DNA of 64,000 nt from Persicobacter psychrovividus. Its GTDB lineage: Bacteria > Bacteroidota > Bacteroidia > Cytophagales > Cyclobacteriaceae. A program made the translations under genes and the position numbers. The DNA lies in assembly GCF_036492425.1 (NCBI RefSeq), contig NZ_AP025292.1:2170001-2234000 (forward strand). The letters run 5' to 3'. The notes under the pieces were generated by a model that had not been told where the DNA came from, made no database searches, and worked only from the letters and a program-made list of their open reading frames with translations. Below are positions 45,292-52,618 of this stretch, piece after piece. The stretch's first letter is position 1. Each line of letters begins with the position of its first letter.

Positions 45292-46716
45292 TCACGTCCC
45301 ACAAAATGTCTGATAACCGCTATCAATCCCCCCATCCATCACCTCAAACCGAACACCTTCGGGATGCTCTCCATAAGGTTGCGACAAACGCTCCATCAAC
45401 TCATTGAACGGTTGCATATCGCCTTCCACGGCGGAATTCAATGCATTTTCAACCCAATGATTTCGGGGAATGATGTTCGGGTTGTACTTTTTCATCCAAG
45501 ATTTATCGGGAGAAAAACGGTGCCAATCCTCCTTCCATTGTTTAAAATCTTCTGCTTGAAACAAGGGCGTGTCAAGATCCCGATCTTCATGCAATGCCAA
45601 GAAGGTTTGGGTATAATCCGCTTTGTACTTTTCCATTAAAGCCAACAGGCGGTCAACCAAAGACTTGTCCTTATCTTCGACCTGCCTCAATCCTAATTTA
45701 CCGAACATCATTTGAGTCCATTTTTGAGAGAATTTAGCCTTAAAGCCATCAATCACTTTTTGTGCCTTTTCTATGGATTGGTCTTCATCATCGGCGATCA
45801 ATGGCAAGAGCGCATTGGCAAAGGCGACGATATTCCACAAAGCAATATTGGGCTGATTTCCATAGGCATACCGACCCTGCGTATCAATCGAACTGAAAAC
45901 CGTTTTCGGGTCATAGGCATTCATGAAAGCACATGGCCCATAGTCTATCGTTTCGCCCGCAATACTCATATTATCCGTGTTCATCACCCCATGGATGAAG
46001 CCCACCCGCATCCAATCGACGATCAAGTCAATCTGCTGATCCATCACGGTTTCAAGCAATCCAAGCGTCGGATTTTCAGCATTTTTCAGGTCGGGATAAT
46101 GTCGATCAATGGTATAATCAATCAATGCCTGAAGCTCTTCTAAAGTGCGGACATTTCGGGCATATTCGAAGGTCCCAACCCGCAGATGACTGCCTGCAAC
46201 TCGGGTCAAAATAGCTCCATCATGATGCTCTCCACGGAACACTTTTTCACCCGTAGCTACCACTGCCAAGCTACGGGTGGTCGGGATGCCCAAATGATGC
46301 ATCGCCTCACTAATCAGGTATTCGCGCAACATGGAATAGAGCGTCGCTCGTCCATCACCCTGACGGGAATAAGGCGTCCGACCTGCGCCCTTCAACTGAA
46401 TATCCACTCGTTTTTGATCGGGCGTAACCTGTTCTCCCAACAAGATCGCACGGCCATCACCCAACATCGTGAAATGTCCAAATTGATGCCCCGCATAGGC
46501 TTGTGCCAAAGGCTGAGCCCCTGCAATCAATTGGTTTCCTGATAGGTATTCAGCAATAGAGGTTTGAAAATTAAGCCCTAATGTATCGGCTAATTTCTCA
46601 TTATAAAGCACTGTTTTTGGGGCGGCAACAGGCACAGGCGATTGAAAGCTATAAAAAGAAGCGGGAAGATTTTTATAGGTATTTTCCAGATGGAATTTGT
46701 GGTCGGTGGTAGGCAT
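45292..46716 (-). CDS. selO: Protein adenylyltransferase SelO
   Basis: 474 residues (E. coli YdiU has 478). SelO is a pseudokinase-fold enzyme that transfers AMP from ATP to protein Ser/Thr/Tyr. Nucleotide-binding and catalytic blocks are visible: GHQFGHFTMLGDGRAILLGE, GRTPYSRQGDGRATLYSMLR, EKVFRGEHHDGAILTRVA, FIHGVMNTDNMSIAGETIDY then GPCAFMNAYDP. The C-terminal SYQTFCGT-type end with a late Cys is also typical. A stress-related role in redox balance is known for the family. Confidence 0.93.
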   Translation of the reverse strand: MPTTDHKFHLENTYKNLPASFYSFQSPVPVAAPKTVLYNEKLADTLGLNFQTSIAEYLSGNQLIAGAQPLAQAYAGHQFGHFTMLGDGRAILLGEQVTPDQKRVDIQLKGAGRTPYSRQGDGRATLYSMLREYLISEAMHHLGIPTTRSLAVVATGEKVFRGEHHDGAILTRVAGSHLRVGTFEYARNVRTLEELQALIDYTIDRHYPDLKNAENPTLGLLETVMDQQIDLIVDWMRVGFIHGVMNTDNMSIAGETIDYGPCAFMNAYDPKTVFSSIDTQGRYAYGNQPNIALWNIVAFANALLPLIADDEDQSIEKAQKVIDGFKAKFSQKWTQMMFGKLGLRQVEDKDKSLVDRLLALMEKYKADYTQTFLALHEDRDLDTPLFQAEDFKQWKEDWHRFSPDKSWMKKYNPNIIPRNHWVENALNSAVEGDMQPFNELMERLSQPYGEHPEGVRFEVMDGGIDSGYQTFCGT

Positions 46717-46781
46717 TTTAAGGTTTTGGTTTTATGGTATATTAAAGATAGGGAAATTTTCCATAAACCTCATACCTGTCT

Positions 46782-46809
46782 TTGGTTCAAGCGTCTCGCT
46801 TGGATCAAA
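46782..46809. repeat. Family C (CAAGCG) hairpin, copy 1
   Basis: TTGGTTCAAGCGTCTCGCTT then GGATCAAA: stem CAAGCG/CGCTTG with TCT loop. It is the reverse-orientation partner of the copy at 46921. Confidence 0.65.
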
Positions 46810-46829
46810 GTAATTTGTGCAGTGTTAAG

Positions 46830-46867
46830 GACCATGATTAAAAGGATTACCATGATTTTCTTATTTT
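46830..46867. repeat. GATTAAAAGGATT family, short copy
   Basis: GACCATGATTAAAAGGATTA then CCATGATTTTCTTATTT. Compared with 38936 it lacks one 9-base unit. Confidence 0.55.
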
Positions 46868-46920
46868 ACAGTAGGTGTTGATATTAACAGTAACCTTAAT
46901 CCATAATAAATTGCTATCCA

Positions 46921-46956
46921 TTTTTTAGTCCAAGCGAGACGCTTGAACTAAAAAAT
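46921..46956. repeat. Family C hairpin, copy 2 (long stem)
   Basis: TTTTTTAGTC then CAAGCG-AGA-CGCTTG then AACTAAAAAA: a nearly perfect 16-bp stem with one C-A mismatch. Confidence 0.65.
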
Positions 46957-46967
46957 ACTTCCATACT

Positions 46968-48068
46968 TTACCTCAACCGTTCCCCAATCCTCATGGCAAT
47001 TGATGTTCCCACAAAAACATTATAATCCCTCAAATTATTTTCCTTCTCAAAAATCATATCCCTGCTTTGCAACCAGCGTCCTTCCAACCGACAGATAATG
47101 TGATCACTCGGCAAATAATCGATATTGAACGATAGCCCTGCGGTTTGAAAACCATCGGGGGAAATGGAAGAAATAATCACTTCCTTTTCATCATAAAAAT
47201 ACTCGCCACGCACCGCCATCTGCCATTTTTCATGCAGACGATATTGAGCAATCAGCGTCGGCACCCACCAAATATGATAGTCCTCACTACCCTTTTCTTG
47301 TTGTTGAATACCGATATCAAAGCCTGTGGTCAAGGAGAATTTCGACCAATGAAACTGTAAATAAAGATCATTGAAATACCGCATCCGTCGTTCGGCATCA
47401 GGGAAATCAGAACCGATAAAAGTGCTCCAATTCACCATCACTTTCTTCGAAAATTGATATTGTACCTGCGTACCGAAAGACGGCAAGGAATTGCCTTCCA
47501 CCCGGGTGATTCTCTGCCAACCATTGACCACCAATCCCGCCAAAGTCAATCGCTCGGTAGGGTTAAACGTCAGCTTGACGCCTGTCAGAAAATAGGGAGA
47601 GTTCTCCGCCGACAAAGAACGTGTCATCGTCGGGTTGTCCATCGCAAAAGGGTTTTCAAAACCAATATGTGAAGGCATAATGCCCGCATCCAGCCAAAGG
47701 CTGTTTTTGTTATTCAAAGAAATCCCAACATTGGCTTCAAAGACATTTTTCAGCAAATCCTGTTCCGCCGCATAGTTATCCTGCGGATAGGTTCCTGCCT
47801 GAACCGCCAGCTTTGCCCGATACTTCTCATGGTCTAAATCCACCCGAATCAGCCCCATATTCACATTGAACTCATTATGCCGATTGTGATTAAAGAAGAA
47901 AGGCTGTCGGACTCCCCCTTCGGGTTCATTGAAGTCATAAACATAAAAGCTTTCCGCATAAGCCCCGAGGGTCAGCTGATAGCTTTGTGGTTCATCTTGT
48001 GCTTTTGCTTCGAGGAATGAAATACACAGGAGCAATAAGAGGAGAAGGTGTCGGCGGGTTGGGGTCAT
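46968..48068 (-). CDS. Outer-membrane porin-type beta-barrel protein
   Basis: 366 residues. Signal peptide with a long Leu run (MTPTRRHLLLLLLLCISFLE, cleaved about AKA-QDE). The mature part has alternating strands (YQLTLGAYAESFYVYDF, FNVNMGLIRVDLDHEKYRAK, LWLDAGIMPSHIGFENPFAM) and ends IAMRIGERLR. The pattern fits the BBP2/porin-like family of Bacteroidota. It lies downstream of the TonB receptor on the same strand, so it may help import the same solute. Confidence 0.7.
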   Translation of the reverse strand: MTPTRRHLLLLLLLCISFLEAKAQDEPQSYQLTLGAYAESFYVYDFNEPEGGVRQPFFFNHNRHNEFNVNMGLIRVDLDHEKYRAKLAVQAGTYPQDNYAAEQDLLKNVFEANVGISLNNKNSLWLDAGIMPSHIGFENPFAMDNPTMTRSLSAENSPYFLTGVKLTFNPTERLTLAGLVVNGWQRITRVEGNSLPSFGTQVQYQFSKKVMVNWSTFIGSDFPDAERRMRYFNDLYLQFHWSKFSLTTGFDIGIQQQEKGSEDYHIWWVPTLIAQYRLHEKWQMAVRGEYFYDEKEVIISSISPDGFQTAGLSFNIDYLPSDHIICRLEGRWLQSRDMIFEKENNLRDYNVFVGTSIAMRIGERLR

Positions 48069-48098
48069 CGAGTATAAAAATTAGGCTGTTGTTTATAT

Positions 48099-48112
48099 TG
48101 TCCACAGATTAT
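48099..48112. repeat. Partial copy of the CTGTGGACAATA repeat
   Basis: TATTGTCCACAGAT is the reverse complement of the ATCTGTGGACAATA string near 39049. Confidence 0.45.
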
Positions 48113-48258
48113 TTATTGCATTGAAAATCAATCGCATCTCATTCTAATTAAAGTGAAATTTGATCGAAGGTTTTGTATTTCAATAACAATTGCCTGTTAA
48201 AACCACTCACCCCATTGAAGCACAGTACCAAACCATTTTAATGGTTTTCTGTATGGTA

Positions 48259-48327
48259 GCCCATTGCTTTAGCTGTGGGCAAGGATAGATTTTAGACAGG
48301 ACATGCCGTAGCTCCACAGCATGCCCT
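48259..48327. repeat. Two hairpins beyond the porin gene
   Basis: First: GCCCAT (48259-48264) / GTGGGC (48275-48280) with extra GC pairing. Second: AGGACATGC (48298-48306) / GCATGCCCT (48319-48327), nine pairs with one G-T. They lie just after the TonB-receptor stop and could form a transcript 3' structure. Confidence 0.45.
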
Positions 48328-48348
48328 GGTATTACAATAATGGAAATA

Positions 48349-50568
48349 TCACGGCACACGGAACCGCATCCCCACATAAAATTCCCGTCCACGGGTCGGG
48401 CCCCAAACCGAGCTCGTATCGAAATAAGGGCCAAAAGGATCCTGCCAACCCACAATCGGCTGTTTCTGACGAAAATCAAAAATATTCTCGCAACCACCAT
48501 AAAACTCAAATTGCTTGAAATTGTAGGTGAACTGCATATTGACCGTCGTGAAAGGGTCCGAATAATCGGGGCGCTGAAACTCCACAGGATTACTTTGGGT
48601 GTTGGGCAATCGCTGTCGATCATACCAATGAATATTCATATCGATATGATATTTTTGGGATAAAGGTTTATATCCGAGCGTGGTAACCGTCTTGTGTTGT
48701 GGGTTGAAAGGTAACGCCACTTTTTCGCCTTCAATCTCTCGGTACACATCTAAATAGCGGTAGCCCGTTTTGAACTCAAACTGTTGCCATAGCTTGACGA
48801 AAAATTCCAGCTGAAAGGCATTGCTCACGCTTTTGCCGTCAAAGTTTTCAATCCGTGCTTCGGTCGGCGAACTGTCGTAATCGGGAAAGATCTGATTATT
48901 GAAATCCGTTCGGTAAAGGTCTGCACTGACAAAACCCGACGCTTGATCATTCTCGAATTTTTGAGTAAAATTAAGCCCTGTATTCAATGCCTGTTCAGGT
49001 TTCAGATCTGAAGCGAAGATAACATTTCGAGAGCTTGCCAACAGGTTGATGTTCTCACTGAAAATATTCGCCGTACGCCATCCTGTCCCTACATTCGCAC
49101 GGATCACACTGTTTGGTGAAACATCATATTTCAACAGCGTGCGAGGCGTAAATAGCCAACCAAATTGATTGTGATGATCCATCCGAACACCTGCCAACCA
49201 CGTCAATTTCCCATCAAACAACTTCAGTGTATTTTCGATAAATCCCCCTGCAATATGTTCATCCTTCAGATACTGACCGTCATAGGTTCGGTTCAAGGTA
49301 TTGTCAGTAAAAGCGATTTGCTCTGACAAATTCAGATGTCGGTAGCTGAAGCCTGTCTTTAGTGAATGGTCCGCATAATTCAACTCATATTGAATATTTC
49401 CATAGAAATTGGTTTGTTGAGCATCATATTTTACCGTTCCGAAATAGGCATTTTGATCCTGATAAAAGCTCGACGCCATCAACACAAAATGATGTTGGTC
49501 ATTCAATCGAAACCCTGTTTTTGTCCAAACCTCGGGCTGTTGCATATTCACCAACTGACCATAAACAGCCGTACTTCCCTGATCTGTTTTTTCGTTGAAA
49601 TTCACCTGACCACCGACCCGCTGTTCGTCCACATAGCGCAGACCTACCCGACTATGCCACCCCCAATCACGCTCATTGCCATACTGCAAATCATTGGAAA
49701 TCAAATAACGACGGATTTTGGGAACATCTAAAAACTGATCCCCATCTCGATCAAAATCATTCGCAGGAAAAACCGCATGAACCGCCGTCAGATTGCTCCA
49801 CTTGCCTTTCTTCAAGCTAAAATGCGTATTCAACTGTTTTTCAGAAAAGCTATTGACATAGGCATTGAAGAAAAATTTGTCCGACTCTGAAGGTTTCAGG
49901 GTCGCCACATTGATCTGCCCGCTGATGCTTTCAAAACCTTGTAGAACACTGTTCGCTCCCTTGGATATCGAGATATTTTCGACCAACGTCCCAGGAATAC
50001 TGCTGATGCCATAGGTATAACTCAAACCTTGAATCATCGGTAGCCCATTGACCAACACTTGATTGTAAACCCCTGAAAGTCCTAAAATACGCAACTCCTT
50101 GGCATTGGTCACCACATTGGTCGTTTGGGGCTGAATGGCGATCTGCGTCTCGAAGCAACCCGCCAAATCACAACAAGCCGATTTACCCAACTCCGTTCGG
50201 GTGATCTGTTGCGTTTTGATTGGCGTCAGGTTGGACATGATCACCCCATCCCGCTGCTCGGAAACCACCACTTCATCCAAAACCTTGGAGGCCTGTAATT
50301 GAAAACTCACCGACTTTTGATTGCTGATCGTGATTGTATCGGCAAAATAGCCCATATAGGTCGCCACCAGCTTTTGATGCGATGGGTCGATCGATTTTAT
50401 CGAAAATTGACCATGTTCATCGGTCATGGTGCCCGTGGTGGTATTGAGCCAAAACACGCTCGCACCCACCAAAGGCTGTCGATTTTTATCAGTAACCGTC
50501 CCCTCGATCGCCTGCGCAAACAAAACATAAGGGCACAACAAACTGACAATGAATAAGAATTTTTTCAT
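48349..50568 (-). CDS. TonB-dependent receptor, probable metal uptake
   Basis: ATG at 50568 gives a signal peptide MKKFLFIVSLLCPYVLFAQ and 739 residues. An N-terminal carboxypeptidase-like domain (EGTVTDKNRQPLVGASVFWL) is followed by a TonB plug with the cysteine motif LGKSACCDLAGCFET, GVYNQVLVNGLPMIQGL and a large beta-barrel ending FYVGMRFRVP. The Cys-Cys plug motif is found in receptors that sit beside HMA-like proteins and is linked to copper or other soft-metal uptake; this is inference. The HMA-like gene and a Cys/His-rich small protein are just upstream. Confidence 0.85.
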   Translation of the reverse strand: MKKFLFIVSLLCPYVLFAQAIEGTVTDKNRQPLVGASVFWLNTTTGTMTDEHGQFSIKSIDPSHQKLVATYMGYFADTITISNQKSVSFQLQASKVLDEVVVSEQRDGVIMSNLTPIKTQQITRTELGKSACCDLAGCFETQIAIQPQTTNVVTNAKELRILGLSGVYNQVLVNGLPMIQGLSYTYGISSIPGTLVENISISKGANSVLQGFESISGQINVATLKPSESDKFFFNAYVNSFSEKQLNTHFSLKKGKWSNLTAVHAVFPANDFDRDGDQFLDVPKIRRYLISNDLQYGNERDWGWHSRVGLRYVDEQRVGGQVNFNEKTDQGSTAVYGQLVNMQQPEVWTKTGFRLNDQHHFVLMASSFYQDQNAYFGTVKYDAQQTNFYGNIQYELNYADHSLKTGFSYRHLNLSEQIAFTDNTLNRTYDGQYLKDEHIAGGFIENTLKLFDGKLTWLAGVRMDHHNQFGWLFTPRTLLKYDVSPNSVIRANVGTGWRTANIFSENINLLASSRNVIFASDLKPEQALNTGLNFTQKFENDQASGFVSADLYRTDFNNQIFPDYDSSPTEARIENFDGKSVSNAFQLEFFVKLWQQFEFKTGYRYLDVYREIEGEKVALPFNPQHKTVTTLGYKPLSQKYHIDMNIHWYDRQRLPNTQSNPVEFQRPDYSDPFTTVNMQFTYNFKQFEFYGGCENIFDFRQKQPIVGWQDPFGPYFDTSSVWGPTRGREFYVGMRFRVP

Positions 50569-50606
50569 TGTTGAAAAGATTGGAAAGGAAAAGGGTGCGA
50601 GATAAA

Positions 50607-50637
50607 TTTGGTTCAAGCGTCCCGTTTGGATCAAATT
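50607..50637. repeat. Family C hairpin, copy 3
   Basis: TTTGGTTCAAGCGTCCCGTT then TGGATCAAATTC: the CAAGCG stem with one G-T pair and a TCC loop. Confidence 0.6.
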
Positions 50638-50652
50638 CAAAATCGCATTCCA

Positions 50653-50679
50653 TAGTCCAAGCGGGACGCTTGAACTAAG
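50653..50679. repeat. Family C hairpin, copy 4
   Basis: TAGTCCAAGCGGGACGCTTG then AACTAAG: inverted partner of copy 3 at a distance of about 20 bases. Confidence 0.6.
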
Positions 50680-50705
50680 AAAAATACCCTATGCTTTACA
50701 TAAAT

Positions 50706-51047
50706 TTATTGCTTAACCTTATAAGGGCGATCGTTCGGGTTTTTACAACCACTGGTGTTCTGAATCACCGCATTGATTTGTTTTTCGCTCACTACCGCAG
50801 GATCAAAAGTGATTTCAAAAGTAGAAGTAGGACCCGATTTTACGGCTTTGCAAGAGCTCACCCCTTCCAATCCTTCCACATTATTGGCGATCGTTTTCAG
50901 ATCTGAGGAACAGGTAACACCCTTTACTTTGGTCTTAATGGTTTTAGTGCTCTCGGCTACTTTTTCGATAAGGTTGGTAGAGGAGGCAAAGGTATTCGCA
51001 GGAAAAGCGAACAATAGGGCGATGATGCAAATATTGAAATATTTCAT
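50706..51047 (-). CDS. HMA-like periplasmic metal-binding protein
   Basis: 113 residues; signal peptide MKYFNICIIALLFAFPANTF. The mature domain reads KTIKTKVKGVTCSSDLKTIA, GVSSCKAVKSGPTSTFEITF and ends GCKNPNDRPYKVKQ, the ferredoxin-like fold of heavy-metal-associated domains. The canonical C-x-x-C metal site is only half present (TCSSD), while other Cys (SSCK, GCK) remain. Such proteins in Bacteroidota stand next to CC-motif TonB receptors. Metal role is inferred. Confidence 0.7.
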   Translation of the reverse strand: MKYFNICIIALLFAFPANTFASSTNLIEKVAESTKTIKTKVKGVTCSSDLKTIANNVEGLEGVSSCKAVKSGPTSTFEITFDPAVVSEKQINAVIQNTSGCKNPNDRPYKVKQ

Positions 51048-51131
51048 TTTTTCTGATTTTTGTTGGTTGATCGTTTCGTTGGCTGAATGCCGAAACGGTT
51101 AGAATTGCCCATAAATTATTGAATGTACATC

Positions 51132-51164
51132 TCGGTACGGACGTTGCATGCAACGTCCCTACAA
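51132..51164. repeat. Dispersed palindrome family A, copy 2
   Basis: Identical over 33 bases to 39669-39701, same orientation, located between the HMA-like and the Cys/His-rich genes. Confidence 0.75.
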
Positions 51165-51204
51165 TAGCATTTTGGACACACAAGATTTTCGTGCTGAGGC
51201 GAAA

Positions 51205-51552
51205 TCAACCAAGCTTGGGCGGTTGCCAAAAATCAGGAAAGAATTGAGAAAAAAGAGTGGGAACCAATCCCTTCAATTCATCAGTAGGCATCAAAAGTTC
51301 TTCAAACCGAAAAATCGAAAGTTCTGAAAAAAAGAACGGGCAACAGGAACAGCATACATGGAAAGGGTTGCAAACACCTGGGCTTTCCTCTTGATGATGA
51401 TCCGCTGAATCGTTATCAGATCCTGTTTGACATTCACTTACGCCCCCACAGCATTCCACCTGCACATCTGATGCAGAATTTTCGGCATAGGCCATTGGAT
51501 TTCCCGAAAGAAACAAAGTCGTGAGGGTCAATATGTAAATGAGGATCTTCAT
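51205..51552 (-). CDS. Small Cys/His-rich secreted protein (DUF6660-like)
   Basis: 115 residues; signal MKILIYILTLTTLFLSGNPM. The mature part has many cysteines and acidic/His residues: VECCGGVSECQTGSDNDSAD, HHQEESPGVCNPFHVCCSCC, then PFFFSEL. This layout matches small metal-handling proteins next to copper receptors in Bacteroidota (DUF6660-like; recalled, not searched). It probably binds metal in the periplasm. Good two-box promoter at 51562-51593. Confidence 0.6.
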   Translation of the reverse strand: MKILIYILTLTTLFLSGNPMAYAENSASDVQVECCGGVSECQTGSDNDSADHHQEESPGVCNPFHVCCSCCPFFFSELSIFRFEELLMPTDELKGLVPTLFSQFFPDFWQPPKLG

Positions 51553-51561
51553 TTGCTAATG

Positions 51562-51593
51562 CAAATTTAATGAAGATCGGGGAATTATTGCAA
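51562..51593 (-). promoter_or_regulatory. Promoter of the Cys/His-rich gene
   Basis: Minus strand: TTG (51591-51593), 21-nt spacer, TAAATTTG (51562-51569), only nine bases from the ATG at 51552. May drive the whole metal group (51552 to 46968). Confidence 0.55.
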
Positions 51594-51621
51594 GGGGAAG
51601 TGATTTTTAGATGTGATAACA

Positions 51622-51993
51622 TTAGATATAATTTTCAATCCAATAACTATAATCAGCCAAAATCTGCCCCTCCTTTGATGCTTGATCTAAGGCTTGAAAT
51701 TCGAAAAGCTGTAAAGAAAATACTTTACCTGACGCTACACTCCTTACCTCAGCAAACAAATTTGAACATTGCTCAACATTGTTATCAAAACCGATTAACT
51801 CAAAAACTTGTCTTCCATTAGGCGTATCAGCCCCATAATCTGAATATAAAAAATCCCACGCTACACCTGTTACTTTCAATGGTAATTTTACATTCTTTTT
51901 AATGTACTCCAGATATTTTATCAAAGTGCCCGTTGAAACAACCAATGAACTATCTTGAATTATTTCGGAAATTCTTATTTCTTCTTCCTCCAT
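51622..51993 (-). CDS. Hypothetical acidic protein, 123 aa
   Basis: Acidic N-terminus (MEEEEIRISEIIQDSSLVVS), then YLEYIKKNVKLPLKVTGVAW, a mixed beta region VFELIGFDNNVEQCSNLFAE and C-terminal ILADYSYWIENYI. It faintly resembles small calcium-binding or immunity-type proteins with a C-terminal YWI motif, but I cannot assign it. AT-rich, like the next gene, suggesting recent arrival of both. Confidence 0.55.
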   Translation of the reverse strand: MEEEEIRISEIIQDSSLVVSTGTLIKYLEYIKKNVKLPLKVTGVAWDFLYSDYGADTPNGRQVFELIGFDNNVEQCSNLFAEVRSVASGKVFSLQLFEFQALDQASKEGQILADYSYWIENYI

Positions 51994-52031
51994 ATTTTTT
52001 CCAAATATTTAATACTGCCTTAGTTCCATTA

Positions 52032-52508
52032 TTACTCCAAAATCCTAAGATAAATCAGCCTATTTTCTTTTTCCTTTATTGTTATGATCTCCCAAATGGG
52101 CTTATGCCCCTTTTTACTTGGGCGAAATGACTGATACTCGACACCTCTTATATCATCATAAGTTGCTGTAAATTGTATTTCTTTCTCAGAATATCTTGGC
52201 TTACCCGATCTAATATCAAACATTTCAGGGGCATCCTTTATATAGTTTGGAGAACTCAAAAAACGACTCATTAACCTTTCTTTATCTTCCGCTGAGATTT
52301 CCAATTCAAATTGATGAGAATAATCCATTAAACTTGAAACATCATTATATTCCAATTCAAAATCATGTAACAACTCAATATTATGTTCAGCCAAACAAGC
52401 CTTAACATCAGACTTAAAAAATAAATAATCTTCAATAAATAATGCAAAAACAACCAATGTGATGATCAGAACCATTAGGTTGGAAGTAAATTTCACTGCT
52501 TTTTTCAT
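52032..52508 (-). CDS. Hypothetical membrane-anchored protein, 158 aa
   Basis: ATG at 52508 (MKKAVKFTSNLMVLIITLVV) gives a single N-terminal helix and a soluble domain, probably outside the membrane: EYNDVSSLMDYSHQFELEIS, FDIRSGKPRYSEKEIQFTAT, EKENRLIYLRILE. Not recognised. AT-rich. Forms a pair with the 123-aa gene, 38 bases apart. Confidence 0.55.
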   Translation of the reverse strand: MKKAVKFTSNLMVLIITLVVFALFIEDYLFFKSDVKACLAEHNIELLHDFELEYNDVSSLMDYSHQFELEISAEDKERLMSRFLSSPNYIKDAPEMFDIRSGKPRYSEKEIQFTATYDDIRGVEYQSFRPSKKGHKPIWEIITIKEKENRLIYLRILE

Positions 52509-52563
52509 GAAATCCAGGTATAAAAAATCCAAAAATAACACTTATAAGATAATAAAATTTAGA

Positions 52564-52596
52564 ACAAAAAAAGAGGCCATCCACCGACAGCCTCTT
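52564..52596 (-). terminator. Terminator of the YfhO-family gene
   Basis: Stem AAGAGGC (52571-52577) / GCCTCTT (52590-52596), minus-strand T-run. Confidence 0.8.
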
Positions 52597-52618
52597 CTTT
52601 CTCAACACATTAATATTC

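Noticed and set aside
45216-45335. Extended N-terminus of the Hint protein
   Set aside because: It overlaps selO and would bury the signal peptide.
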